Shown piece by piece: positions 1 to 12,800 of a DNA stretch of 64,000 nucleotides. Position 1 is the first letter of the stretch; the number at the start of each line of letters is the position of its first letter. The notes below the pieces were generated by a model, which made no database searches, was not told where the DNA came from, and saw only the letters and a list, made by a program, of their open reading frames with translations. The translations under genes and the position numbers were made by a program. The stretch is from positions 3,038,001-3,102,000 of the forward strand of contig NC_059479.1 of assembly GCF_018139145.2 (NCBI RefSeq), read 5' to 3'. This stretch comes from Gymnogyps californianus. Lineage: Eukaryota; Chordata; Aves; Accipitriformes; Cathartidae.

Positions 1-708
1 TTTTGGCCTGTGAACTTACTGTGAAACTTGGTGACACTTTGCAGTTGCAAACAGGTTATCAGAGTGAGCGCTCCTAAACCAAAGGCCATCTATTTTAATA
101 TGCATGCATCCACTACGGAAGGTAATCCTGTACAGAATTTGGGGGTTTTGGGGTGCAGAGGGGAGGTATGTTGTCTTACTGCTGACTCTTACTTGCACTT
201 AGAATTAATGAAAGCATGATAGTTTGTGTTTTCATTGTAAGTAGAATCTAAAAGGTATTCTCTGTACTGTTACAAATAACACCATTTAAGATTTCATACT
301 TCCTAAGTGAAGCAGTTTACAAGTAGGTCATTTAAAATGTGAACTCATTTACAGTGAAGTGACACCTCTGTCCAAATAAATACTAACTTTTCAAAACAAT
401 CCAATGAAATGAAAAGAAATGATATGAAATGAAAAGAAATGAAATACAATGCAATGAAATACAGCTGTGACTTTTGGAGAATGGAATGTTATTAAACAGC
501 TGAAAATTAAAATAGGAAACCAGTTATTTCTTAAGTACCTGTAAGTAATAACTCCACATGGAGTCAGTTATTCAAAGTCTTGGGGACTGACAGTAAGGTT
601 TGTCTGCCAAAACAGCCTGCAGTGGAGGTTTCTCTCATAATGAATGCTCAGCTTTAGATACTCATTTCACAACTGCAAGCCATTTTTTCCCCTTTAAATC
701 TAGAATTT
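1..708. other. AT-rich single-copy DNA, no gene seen
   Basis: No open frame over about 65 codons and no recognisable exon or interspersed repeat. The only structured part is the GAAAT-rich simple repeat near 402-462, listed separately. Confidence 0.6.
402..462. repeat. degenerate GAAAT-type pentanucleotide simple repeat
   Basis: About 60 bp built from repeated AATGAAATGA / AAAAGAAATG words, with interruptions at ATATG and ACAATGC. The interruptions indicate an old, decaying microsatellite rather than a freshly expanding one. It lies about 250 bp upstream of the duplicated element at 709 and has no counterpart upstream of the second copy at 13329. Confidence 0.8.
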
Positions 709-1015
709 CTCCACTCTCAACAGGAGATGCAGACATGAAAAAATAAAAATTAATTCAGTTGGTAAACTGATTAACTGTGCTGCACTGATCCTGTGCAGAA
801 TAATTATATGTTTAGCTGAAGGGTTTTCCTTAGCATGTAATTCCCTGATTTCAAGCTGGCTCATAAAAGAGAAAGGAAGGGAGGGAGGGGGGAGCTGAGA
901 GCAGGGAAGCTGATGACGTGAGTGGACTTGTTAGCATTCATATCACGCAGGGCTCCGGCAAACCCCTTCTCAGTCTTCTTTTGCTTTTCATTAGATCACT
1001 ACCTGTTCTGTAGCA
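709..1015 (+). repeat. duplicated non-coding element, copy A
   Basis: This segment recurs in the same orientation at 13329-13624. Shared landmarks in the same order are CTCCA-TCTCAA, AGAGATGCAGA-type sequence, a conserved TTAACTGTGCTGCA block, GGTTTTCCTTAGCA, AATTCCCTG, a purine-rich stretch, then a 68-bp core (901-968) and CTTTTCATTA-ATCACTACCTG. In the core, 61 of 68 positions are identical by hand count with no gaps; the flanks are less similar and need several indels. The core holds a CRE-like TGACGTGA half-palindrome. No frame is open across both copies, so a coding role is unlikely. It could be a duplicated enhancer-like element or two copies of an undescribed low-copy interspersed repeat. 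The sequence identity is directly seen; the function is inference. Confidence 0.85.
901..968 (+). promoter_or_regulatory. 68-bp core of duplicated element (copy A), candidate regulatory module
   Basis: Gap-free match to 13512-13579 with seven substitutions, four of the seven being transitions that remove or add a CpG or swap A/G. It contains TGACGTGA, resembling an ATF/CREB half site, and a GC-richer CAGGGCTC(C/T)GGCAAACCCC block. The core is clearly better preserved than the rest of the duplicated unit, which is what selection on a small module would produce. A regulatory role is inferred, not shown. Confidence 0.3.
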
Positions 1016-1714
1016 ATATGTCATAACCAAGGAGTCTCCTCTATTCACAGAACGTAATATATGAAACCATAGAGTGTACTGGAGACACAGCTAAATATTA
1101 TGATCTACTGCAAAAGCAGCCTTGTAGGTACTGAGCTGGATGATACTTAGCTTTCTTGATCCCCCTTCATGATCTTAGAATCCCATAATGCAAGAACTCG
1201 ACTTCACAAGGTACAATTTGAAACTTGAGTAGATAACCCAGATCGTATCTTATTTAGAAAAATGTAGGTTTTATAACATCTTTTCGGTTCTTCCTGAAGA
1301 CAAATAGGTTTGGAAGAGAACTGAGAGCCACAAATAGAGATGCCCTCAGAATTAGCATTGAATTTTCAAGCAGTTCTAAAGCAAAGGTTTCATCATTTTC
1401 CTTCTACTCTCACCAATTTCAAAACTGAAGCAAGCAATTTACTGTTGTGGCTCCCCCATGGATTACTGTGTTCCACTAGTACCACATTTCCAGTTGTCGC
1501 TATAAAGTCACTGAATCAGAATTGTCTGCAATTCCTCTCCGATTTCTCTTAAAAGTTTCAGACCATAATACTTTTTAGTAATAAATTTTGGCAACAACTG
1601 CTCTGTTGAATGTTGTTAACTATTTGCTTTAAAAGGATTAGCAGAGCACACCTCAAAGTTGTCTATGCAATGTAAGTGGCTAAAGTCAGATTTCAAGAAA
1701 CAGGTTCCCAATAT

Positions 1715-1930
1715 TAGGTATAGTTAAGTGTTGGAATAAGCTACCTGGGCAGGTTTGGCCATTTCCTTTGTAGGAGCTTTTGAACACAACTAAGAAGAGC
1801 TCAGACAAATGTCCCTCTGGAATGGTTTGTGTACCCAGCCTGTCCACAGCAGAATGGCCTAACGTCTTCTCAAGGCTTCTGCCAGTTCAGACAAGATCTT
1901 GGGATGGTTCCTTGCATGTGTATGACCCTC
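1715..1930 (+). repeat. CR1 LINE fragment, 3' end of ORF2 and start of 3' UTR
   Basis: Starting at 1732 one frame reads WNKLPGQVWPFPL, a stop, then ELLNTTKKSSDK. This follows the C-terminal CR1 ORF2 pattern, in which WN-LP is followed by a valine, a proline-containing loop, and a basic helix ending in an LDKHL-type motif. The downstream DNA (ACCCAGCCTG through GCTTCTGCCAGTTC) has the spacing of the CR1 tail that normally follows, with the GGCCTAACGTCTTC block equivalent to the usual 'GGACTAGATGACCTC'. The copy is heavily mutated, has an in-frame stop and lacks the upstream RT domain. The 5' edge is uncertain by about 20 bp. CR1 is the dominant avian LINE and is usually 5'-truncated, as here. 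Confidence 0.75.
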
Positions 1931-3673
1931 ATCTTTGAAACATGTGAAACGGTCCCACAAAGATTATAGCTCTAGCTTCCTTCTGGATATTTCATGGTTT
2001 ATATTTTCCAGAATACCTGTGTGAGAAGACTATCCTAGCTGCAGACATAGGTAGATGCCTGGGATGAATCTGCATTTCAAATATTCTGAGAATGGAAAGA
2101 TTGGATTAGGAGGGTGACTACAACTTATTTAGGAGAGAATATGAAAAAATCATACACAAACTGTAAGCTAAAAGTTCAGGATCTCAGCTCGCTGTCTTTT
2201 GGAAAGGAGGTCTAGCACAGGTAAGTTGCTGTCTTATGATGAGTAAATACGATATGAGGATACGTTGGATTTTTCTTTATTCTCTTTCCTTTAATTTTTT
2301 ACTTTCTAATTTTTTAATTTATTTTCCATTGTCTTGATTTTCTTTAAATTATTTTTAGTTGTTATTTTCTTCTAGAATATTTGCATATCACTAACAATTA
2401 GTATTTATAAAAGTTACTGGCCAAAAGACCTGGCAAGCATGTCATGTTTTTGTTATCACCTACTGTACTCATGGAAAATGAAAGGAGATGCAGTCAATAT
2501 TGACTACAAATTGTAAGTAATAAAGGTATATGTATAATGTTTAGACGTAGCAGGAAAAATATTTAGTGAAAGCCTAGCAAAACCAAGTCAGAGACAAAGT
2601 ATTCAAGATCATATCAGTACTCTGTTCCAAATGTCAAAAGTTCAAAAATCTTAATGTTGTATTTTATAAGAAGCTAACGGCATAGCCTCCTGAGAGCAGA
2701 AGACATGGTATTCATCAGAGTTTCAGCACCAGAAGCAAATATATACTCATTCCACTTTTACCAACACTTTACAAAAGCCCCATTCCTTTCAACCTACGAG
2801 GTTAAGATATCATACAGAGCTCAGAAGACTGGCAGGCTAACTAAGACCCAGTACCCTCAAGGCTTTAACTATCATCACTTTTAATTCAACCTGTGTACCA
2901 CTGGCAGCCTGGATGGACAACGAAACACTTTGCTGAGTCCATTAGTCCGTTTTCTGCCTTCCCAGAAATGACACAGCCATATTTAGTGTCACGGCAAGCT
3001 GACCTACAAGCTGAGTAGAGTATTGTACCAAGACCTCCATATATCAAGTCTAGCTGTAATATTCTATGGAAATTATTTGGCCGAGGTATTTCTGCATCCC
3101 TATCACTATTACCTCATTTTTACTAGCACCTTTCTGAGGACCAATTAGAAACTGGTCTATATATCTTCCAAGAACCGACTGGATTAGCACTATCTCCATA
3201 AAAGATTTCAGCAACATTTAGCAATTTATTGGTCTAGATTTATTACCTGGAGATTTAGGAATATATTCTAAAATTTCCCTATCTATAAAGCAGATAGGTA
3301 CATTCAGACCTTTCAAAGAAATGTAATTCTGCTTGCAGAGACAAGTCTGAGCTGAATGAATGTCTCTTAAGTCACATTTATAAAGTGTAACTAATCTTCC
3401 AGGTCATTATGTAAAGAAATTTACTTTATTGTCTTGAACCTTAATATAGGCAGTCAGACACAATTGTCATGCATTGCTGTGTCTTGTAACCTTACCATAT
3501 ATTCTTAAGACACATTATGCAAAATCCCCACCTTCAAATTCTGACCACTATGGGGAGAACAGAGTGGCAATGCAAATTCAGAAGAGATCAGCCTTCTCCA
3601 GATCTCCATTATTTCACAATGGAAAGCAAAATTCAGAATAAATTGGATCCTGTGGATGAGACACTCAGGTCAC
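1931..3673. other. AT-rich intergenic or intronic DNA, no feature supported
   Basis: I see no gene or recognisable repeat. Part of it (about 2270-2400) is T-rich with runs of TTTT and AATTT. Confidence 0.5.
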
Positions 3674-3757
3674 ATTAAATGAGGCACTGTATGTCAAGAA
3701 ACTGCAAAGATACTGGATCCTGCTGAGCAATAATATACTTTCATCATTACTTCCCAG
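3674..3757 (+). repeat. short direct repeat, copy 1
   Basis: Matches 4501-4583 in the same orientation, 827 bp downstream. Shared blocks in order are ATTAAATGA(G/A)GCA(C/T)TGTA, a diverged A-rich middle, then TGCTGAGCAATA(A/C)TATAC(T/A)TTCATC and a trailing C-rich CC-CAG. The 12-base TGCTGAGCAATA block is identical in both. Could be a local tandem duplication whose intervening DNA has diverged, or two copies of a small unnamed repeat. Confidence 0.65.
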
Positions 3758-4500
3758 GCATAAATCTGACAACACTTGCTTGCCCTCCTAATTCCTGATT
3801 CTAAATTTTTCTTGCTTTGGCAGGAATGACACCAACACAGGTACCATAACATTGAGAACTCTGTGTGTAACACCTCAGAGTTACTTTTACAAGTTTATAA
3901 AATGTTTATTTCTTAGTAAAATAGCAGAACATCTCAGTGTTGCAGTATTTCTGGCTACCTCAGTTGGAAAGCAGTTTTAGAAACATTTCACTTGTTGCAA
4001 AAAAATTAGTGTGTGCCAGAAAAACACTGTCTATGTGGTGGAGCATCAGGCAAAGTTCCATTCCAATTCCTGTGTCTCAAAACCAGTGGGAAGGCAGCTG
4101 CATGCTTTCTGGGTCTGTCCTCAAAGTAGCCTCCTAAATGTACACTGTGGGTCAGATGGACGCTTCATGTGCTTGAGTAAAGAAATATTCCTACCTAATG
4201 AAATTTCCATACATCTGTTTCTGACAGGTTTAATGTCTTGCCTTTCTATTTGTAATGAAGGCAAAAATGCATGAGGCACAATAAATATTACAACGCTTGC
4301 ATATGCCAGGAAAGTAAAAAATATGTTACAATTTGTCCTGAGGTGTTTTGCACAACTGTTTTAACACCTACAAAGGTTTAAAAGCTAAAAAGGAAAGAAC
4401 TTAACCCTTTTAATGCCATTCTTTCTGAGAACAGCTGTCTTGCCATGCTGACAGAAGTGGAGGTTGTAGTTCTGCTGGTGAAATTAGTGACACTGTTGAT

Positions 4501-4583
4501 ATTAAATGAAGCATTGTACTTAATGAACTACAATAGTATAGAATATTGCTGAGCAATACTATACATTCATCCTCTCCCCCCAG
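4501..4583 (+). repeat. short direct repeat, copy 2
   Basis: Partner of 3674-3757. By eye the similarity fades on both sides, with only a weak GACACT match about 20 bp upstream. There is one single-base length difference in the middle. Neither copy carries an open frame. Confidence 0.65.
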
Positions 4584-7500
4584 AATAATTTTGTAGATAT
4601 CTTCTAAATGCTACTTTTGTAGTTTAGGTTTTTTACTAAACATGAGACTTTCCCCTGTTCCCTGATGCCATTGTAGTGATGACAGGAGTTGGAAAGATGG
4701 AGCTTCATGAGTTATCATTATAGGATTCAGAGAGACGAAAAAATTATAAGGTTGTATTTGTGAAGAGCTCTAGTGACGAATCAAAATGAAATTATTACTG
4801 ATTAACTAATACTCAAACAGCTCCCAAGTATCCTTGTTGACCTTCTACAGAGATGCACTCAGAAGAATTCAAGGCCAATGCAATGTTTGGTTTTTCCTAC
4901 TCAAATTCTCCACCAACAGTTTTCCAGTAAAAATGAATTATAAAAAGACTCTGGTGCATTTTAGTTATAACGTAGGTGATATGTTTAAAATAAAAAGGTA
5001 ACAGACAGTAATTTTACAAAATACATTCAGCTTTATTCCCTACAAACGTCTCCACCTTTCTTATTCTAAACATCATACAAAGCCTAGAAAAACTCTACGG
5101 ATTTCAGGCGTTCTTAAGGCAGAAATTGTGTCTTCTATAACTGTACTGAAACTACGACAACTACAGAAAGGATTAATCTGACACATCTGCTTTTTAGTTT
5201 ACATGGAAAACTACCTCTGTTTGAGTTAAGACAGAGAGTAGTGTCATCAGCCTGACAACTCAGACATAGCAATTATCACTTGAATGAAGAGCATGTTATA
5301 GCTCTCTCTCCGCCAGCTTCCCCTGTTCTCTTTTCATCTCTCTCCTCTTGTTTATTCATATTATTCTCTAGCAGTATGTTTCTTGCCTTTTTCATAATCA
5401 GATGGAGAGTAAGCATCAGATTGTGAAGTAATTCATTCATTTAACATTAAAAAATTCTAGTTCTGGCCTTATATATCTCAGAGAGGGTTGCAGTGATTTG
5501 GAAGTGAACTGCATTCAAAATCCAGGGGAAGGCAACAAAGGGAGAGCAATGGGAGAAAAGAGTGGAAGAAACAACGTGGGGATGATAAAATCCTTTTCTC
5601 CCCTCTCCCCAGTATTCTCCGATCAGTGTCAGGTCCTGTGTGGGAGTTTTTACCGTCCTGTAGTACAGAGTTCAGGTGGTATGCTAAACAACAGAAAGCT
5701 CAGCTGCTGTACCATGCTGTCTGTCCTGAAATGCAAGTATTTCTACTTTTTCAAAATAACAAAGACGTGTCCATACTAAGCATTATAGATAACAGAAACC
5801 AAGTGACATATATCAGCCAGTTTTGATCTCAAGCTTGGCAAACTAGGAGTGCTTCTGTATGTTGCAAATCTGTGCAATTCCATCAAAATATTCTTTTATA
5901 TATAAATGGTTACCATTTCGACAGCTTCCGATTAATTTGAGCAAGTTGAAAACCACCTGCCTAAAGAACCCTAGCACAACTTCTGGTAGCTTTAAGGTGC
6001 AGTTGGAAGAGGGCATATATTGATGTTTCACTGATTCTACATTAAAATCTACTGTGAATATCAAGGATGCTTCTAACTTCGCTTTCAGACTATGAAATGT
6101 TGCTTCCCTGGAAGACATGGGGGAGGTAGTTCAACAATGGTATCTATGAAATTCTTTGCAATGGATGGGAACATGTCTTATACTAGATAGGAATGTGCTG
6201 CAGCGGGCACATTCCTAAAACCAGGAAAGACATATGTAGGCATCTGTTATTGATCACTCAGCATGAACAATGAGCTTATAATGAAAATGTCCTGAATTAC
6301 AGAACACTAAGGAGAGATTTTAGTTGCCCATTGTCAAGAGATTTTAATTGTTCGTTCCCAAGCCACACTGAGAATTTTCCTTAGTTATACAGAAAACAAC
6401 ATTATGGTTTACAGAGGAAAAAGACATTCAAAGCAGAGAAAAAACACTTTGAAACTTGCGTTTGAATCATGTAGTTGGAGGGAACAGGTAGAGTAATGTA
6501 AAAGAAGTTCAGAACTAATAGAGAATTTTAGAATATTCACTACTTGAATGTCATATAAAAAGAAACGGATCCACTTAGTGCAGCAGCTCAGAGATGCTGT
6601 TTTTCCAGGAATAAATTTTGGAGAATGAAGAGAGCTAGTGAATAATCCATCAAAAATACAACAAATAATTATCTAAGTAATAAAACAAAGAAATTATAAC
6701 AATAAATAGAGAGATAGGAAATTTTCACATAGGAAGTAAAAAGTCAGATAAAGGATAAGTTTAAATAATTATAATTTTCTTAGAAAAAAGGAGGAAAACA
6801 CTTCTCGAGACTTTCAAAAGTGGACTTAAAACCACTAGGGAATGTGCTAAGGAAACCATCACAGACTGAAAGAAAGATACACAGGGGCATCTTATTAGCT
6901 ATTTCTTCTTTCTCTGATAATTCTCAGGACAAATTATCAATAGCTTTTGTGGTAGCAGCAGAAATCATTATTTGCATATCAGCAATGAGGAAATACTTTA
7001 ACTAGAAACCAAATTGCGCAAACGATCATTCAATGAAAGTGTTTTAATTCAATCTCTGAATCATTCCAAAAGCCATCAATATCACTTAGAATGTGAAAAA
7101 AAGCTTTCCTATTCCCTATTTATTGTGGGCTGCTCTTTGCATGTTCTCTCCACCATTAAGTTCCATAAATTTTACGTATCTAAAAGTAGTTCTGTAGTTA
7201 TTTCATTAATAAGGTCTCCTTTATGAGGTCCTCTAGTGTCAAAATAGCAAGCTTTATTCTTAAAATATTTTGTATATTTCCATTTTCTTTTATGAACAAC
7301 TTTTTCAATAAAAGGATGTTGATATATGAGGAATCTTGGCATTTGGAATGAATTAATTCCACATAACCCTTGGCATTTTTTTCAAAAGTATTGACGTATC
7401 CCATTAATGTCTTTGATAGGTCTCCAGCTTCCATGTCATACGTCCAGGCAGAAATTCCACGTGAACCAAAGCTGTCTAGTTCTGTGTAATGTCAGACTTT

Positions 7501-9769
7501 CCTGCTGATTGCAGAGCATACAAAATGATTCACCCCAGTGCTTTTTTTTCTCTTTTACTATCTAATGTCATACTTGATTTGAATTGCTGATATTCTCATG
7601 AAATTTATTCTTTCAAATCTCATTAATATCCCATCTTTCGAAGGGAAATGATAGACAATATTTCAATTTTTGCTTGCAAACTGGTAAGCTGTCACATAAA
7701 AAGACAATGTCACCAGCAAAATTAAGCCTTATAGCATACTGTTAAGCCATGTTAATGCCATCCTGGAACAGTCTACATTTGTTCTCATAATGAAGCAAAC
7801 AACAATGGTGAAAGAGCAGAAGCAAATAAATTGCATCTATGGTTAACCCTAGTAGGCATTCATGCGAGCTTGAGTTAACGTTATTTGGGCAAGCCACACC
7901 TTGGACTACTGTCTTCATGCTGCTAAGAAAGTTTCATGAAGATGATTAAGAGAAGGCCACAATTATATACAAAGTTAATAAATTACATAAAATACTAACA
8001 TAATTATTCTGATTTTGTAACAGTTCAAGATATACCAGAATGAATTATATGTGTCTATCAGACCATCACTAATTCTTATGGAGCCAATGGCTTTCTCTAC
8101 TCCACAGCTACCATCCCCAAAACATGGTAATGAAGCTCCATGACTAAGCATTCCCTAAATGATAACAGAATTTGCATTTTTTGGTTTTGGTGCAGAGAAA
8201 GAACACAGATTTCTCAGAAAAAAAAGACCCATTTAGTGGATAGGTTAAAATACTGGCCAAATTCTTACTCTAAAAAAGTACATTTTGAAACAGGAACTGT
8301 GATTCTTTGGAGAGTTAAAAATAAATGAGGTTTCTAAATTACATCCAAGAAGCACAGAGGAGTTTGAAGGTAAGCTTATTTCACATTATTTTGGTCTGAA
8401 GGTCATCTTACCACTTTCTGTAGGCAAGATTATTCAGCAAACTTGATTTACATGTCTAGATGACCAATTGTGCTCTGAGATAAATTCATGTGATGCCTTA
8501 AATTTATTGGAAATTGTGTATTTGAAGAAAGCATGTGGTCTTCCTTAAGGTCCATCCCATAATCTCTTTATCTGTAATAATCTTAGGAAAGGAGCATTAT
8601 CTGAGATTTTTACTGGAAGATTAGAAGTTCAATAGTATTTATAGACTACGGATGCACTATCATTTGTGTTGCTTTCAGTCCAAATGACTGCCAATACCAT
8701 CTGTACAGTAAAACAGAACAAGAAGAGCATGTTTTGTTATTAAGTTTTCTGCAATAGCTATCCTAAAGCTAACTGAAGCTGGGCTCGTATTAGTGAATCT
8801 CATATACAGGTAAATCTGGTCCACAGGTCAGTCTAGTAGATGAGAGACAACTATGTGAAAATAAATCCGTTATTACAGTGTAGCATTCTTTATAGAGACG
8901 TGTCAGTATATCTTGCAGACTGGCTGTTCTGGGTGAGGTAATAAAACTGATCAAGCAGTATAATCAGGAAATATTCTTGAGGGACACTTCAGATCACAGT
9001 ACAGTCATGCACTGGTATATTCTCTTTTTTTGATTTAAAATTTATAGTGATCTACCAAGAGTTCTTCTGATAGAATCAACTAGCAACTAGCAAAGAAGCA
9101 ACGTTTATTAAAGGCATGCCTATTTCCAATGTTCATTATCTTCCATTTTGCCTCTGTGCAATTTCTGTTTCCCACTCCTGTGTTTTAACTCATTGGTTTG
9201 ATTCTAAAAATCAATAAATGCTTACAGACAAGGAGGATACCAACAGGAGTTGAAAAAAATGTACCTAGAAATCCATTGAAAGAAGACATAGTAGTCTAGT
9301 GCAGTTATGGGTAAATGCAGGTGTGACTTCTGATAAAAAATGCATAGGCAATTACACAACTGCAATTGTTAATGAAAGTGAAAAGTACTGCTTATATACA
9401 GGTGCACTGGCACTGGTTTGCAAATACATCAGACTGGAAATGCATACACTAATGTAAAGGTAAATATGATGTTTATGATTCAGAAAATGATCATTTTTCT
9501 AAATCCATATTAAACCAAGTCATCATGGTGACATTTCTATTTTTATCCCGACGAAAAGTACATGCTAACGTGATCTAAACTGTGATTCCAACAGACTGAG
9601 GTGACAGAAAGCAGTCAAAATGCTTTGAAAAACAATGTTAAAACTTGTACCTTCATCCACTCCTATTGAAAGCTAGAAGGTAGACTGCACTGTCTGTTCT
9701 CACTGTTTGTATTGCGTGGTTCACTTCTGTTTAAACAACAATCACATTTCAGTCCACAGCTGGCATTTC
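4584..9769. other. AT-rich DNA, no gene or clear repeat seen
   Basis: About 5 kb with only short open frames (93 codons or fewer, at 5498-5779 and 5843-6118) that have ordinary chance length for AT-rich DNA and resemble no protein I know. No CR1, SINE or LTR boundary recognised. Confidence 0.5.
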
Positions 9770-9862
9770 AGTTAAGGATAACGTCATCCTTGTGCAGTTT
9801 TTACAACAGAGTTTAAAACTTCTGAGATGAGAGGCACTATGTAAATGTAGGATCATTATCAG
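9770..9862 (-). repeat. MIR/CORE-type SINE tail fragment (antisense on + strand)
   Basis: The + strand reads TTAAGGATAACG, a gap, GTTTAAAACTTCTGAGATGAG, then AGGCACTATGTAAATGTAGGATCATTATC. This follows the antisense 3' half of the amniote MIR-like SINE, in which a 'GGATAATGAT' block is followed by a 'GTAAAG-GCTTTGAGAT' block and a 'GCTATATAA-TGC-A-TATTATTA' end. It is short and diverged, so the family is less certain than for the copy at 49915. Confidence 0.5.
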
Positions 9863-12724
9863 CATCCTGCTGCTTGTTAGGCTCTTTTTCAGATCAGGTA
9901 ACCTGGGACAAAGCAATATTTACTATCAAAGAGTAATGGCAGCCTTATATACATTGTGGACTATTAACTTTTGGGGGGGCTCTGGTGTCTCCCATATAGC
10001 AGTATTTCAACACAAAACTCTGCTGTTGCATGGTTTGGGGCATTTTTGGATTGCTAAAGAGAATGCCCACAGTGACAAGTAGAGTTGGTAGGGACTGAAA
10101 GAGATATGAGAAGTTCAAACCGAGTATAATGCCGACAAAGGTTCTGAGCTTTACAAGTAATAAGTACTTCAAGAGCAACAACTCTTAACAGTGACAGGGA
10201 GACAGGGTGAAATGCACAGAAATGGCTGCTATTACTGTTAGCATCTGTAGCACATGAAAGTTTCATTTTGGGTGCTTGCACTTTAGAATCACAATCATTG
10301 TTCCACAGTGCAGGGAAACTGCTCCAGAAAAGATGACCTGGCTAGCAATGGCTTCATTGGGGAAATCACATCTTCAAGATCGAAGCGTTTTTCTGCACAC
10401 ATACAGCCCATTAATCAAGGGAAAAATCTGAAGCATGTTATTCATCGTATTTGCTGTGTTTGGATTTGAAGTGATGAGAATTAAAATAACGATCTTGACT
10501 ATTATTATTAAGTAATATGAAATGGTTCATCTGAAGGAATAAATACGATTTGGCCTGTGAAGGTTCAGACATCTGGTACAAGCATATGGGTTGGGAATCA
10601 TTAGCTAATTGTTACAAAAATACCACAAAAATGTCTTTTTAATGATAGAATCAAGGCCTTCAGGAGGACTGCTCTATGTGCTTTCCTCTTGAATGAAAGC
10701 TCCTTACTGTCCCTGTTATGCCTCGCAGCTCTCCAAAAGCATATGCAATGCTTGTCAAGTTACTGAGTTTAGTTATGTTGAAACATGTTCAAAGTAGAAA
10801 ATAACTTACCTGTCTATTGTCAAAACTAATTTTCAGAAAATGTTTTGTGTTGCACTGATTTCTGTGTGGTAAATTGTCTTCTCTTCTAAATGTGTGTATG
10901 TTGTGGATTCATATTGCACTGCAATGTCAAGACTTAGTACGGATTTACTTAGTACGAATGTACTGATGTAAGATTTGGTGCAAATGCTCAGGCGTATACT
11001 TAGAAGACATCAGTGGGTACGTCACATAATGTAAGCTAGGGAAAGAACAGCAGCTGTATTTTGTATGGTCCAGCAAGAATTCTAGTGGACTGGGGAAAAG
11101 ACAAACGGGGTGATAATTCTGGCATGGTCCCTGAGCTTCCCTGCTAACCTGGAGAGTCATTCCTGTGCCCGTCCTTTCCACTCCTTGGGCACTTAGAGAG
11201 GAACCTGTTTTGCTAAAGGGACTACCTCTTATTACGAGTTCATGCGGCATCAACATAATGAATCTTGATTCAGTAATATGTGTATCTGATGATTTTTGAC
11301 CTAATGATAGTGTGTTGAGTTATCCCCAAGCCATGATGGAGAACCTTTTTCTTGTCTAAGGCCAAACAACCCTTACAGATATATTTGATAGGTCACATAC
11401 TAATTCATGCCCAAGTATTAACCAGGAATCATTTACGGAAACAAAATCACATAGTCTGGTCTTCATAAGCCAAGTACTTTGTGAACCAGAGCCTACGGGA
11501 AAATATAATATGAATTCTCTGTTCCTTTTTTTGTGTATTTTGATTTCATCTTTGATTCTGTTAAGCTAAAACATCTTCACAATTTATTCAACAAATATGA
11601 CTTGCTGCAATCTTCTTTATGCTAGTCATTTAAGAAAAAAAGCCTTGGGCTGCATAGCATTATTAACATTGAGAATGCCTGCTGTTTCTCAGGTAGCTGT
11701 CAGTTCAGCATAAGGAAGAAGCTAATTATTTTAAGCAGGTCAGTCAGGAATAAAACTGAAATTCTACTTAGCAGTTAGAAATCAGTGTCCATTGACTTTA
11801 GCTGAAATTTGCCACTGCAGAAATATGTGGCTGAAAAAGAATCTACTGGTAAAAATACCTACTGCCAATATTTAACAATGTAATCTCATCAGGCTTGAAA
11901 TTAAAGTATTGCATGCAATTTAGCTCCTTGATTTGCACTAGGATGAGGCTGAGAAGGATGGTGACGAAAACAAGAAGGTGTAAATAAGAGAAAATAAATC
12001 AAAACTATGTGGGTAGATATCCTCTTTCTTGATATAACAAAGTTTTTCTACAAGAAAAGTGGATAAGGATCATAGAAAACTTCTCAAACACTGGGCAAGA
12101 CATCGTAAGTAATTATACTATGATATATTCTGTATTTTTATAAAATATTTATTGATTTTAAAAGGCTTGAATTACACTTGGGAGTGTCAAATCCCTTGGA
12201 ATTCAAAGGCATTTAAATACTACAGTCTATTTACTTATGTTAAAGAAACACTACTAGATTAAAAACTCAGAAAATTCTATAAAAACATTAATTTCCTGTA
12301 TCATGTGGTGCCAAAACAAATTTTAATAAAGTGAAATATTTTACTATCCAACCTACTTTTTCCAATATTAAATGCTTAGCTTTGATATTTCATTTATTAT
12401 GAAGGATGCAACAGGTTAGACAATTTTACTTTGCAGCAGTTGCAATGGACTTTTTAGTAATGAAAGTATATATATAGGAAAAAAAACACTTATAGGGATA
12501 TGATGCCTCATTCTCCTATCACTCCTACCACTGTAAATCACTGGTACATTTTCACTGTGAATCACTGCATCCAACTCTTAATGGACTTATGCTGCATTGC
12601 TTACAAAAACTGCTTACAAAACCAATCTGGTTTAGAAACAAAAGGAATTCTCTCCTATAAAATGTAAAGGAAAATCCACTTTAATTTTTCATATCAGAGA
12701 ATTGAAACTACTTTATTCACCCAC

Positions 12725-12800
12725 AGGTGACATCAACAGCACATGCACTGAATGGTCCACTTAAATGAATGGGACTACTTCTAGAATATGGTACTATTGA
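12725..12800. repeat. possible palindromic MITE relic
   Basis: The string CACATGCACTGAATGGTCCACTT-AAATGAATGGGACTACTT resembles the centre of a palindromic amniote element in which two 'GTAGTCCCATT' halves face each other around a short loop. Only the central part is recognisable. The resemblance is from memory and the element is much decayed. Confidence 0.3.

Noticed and set aside
402..462. Possible CRISPR-like or spaced repeat
   Set aside because: Contiguous degenerate pentanucleotide repeat with no spacers, in a vertebrate-type sequence.
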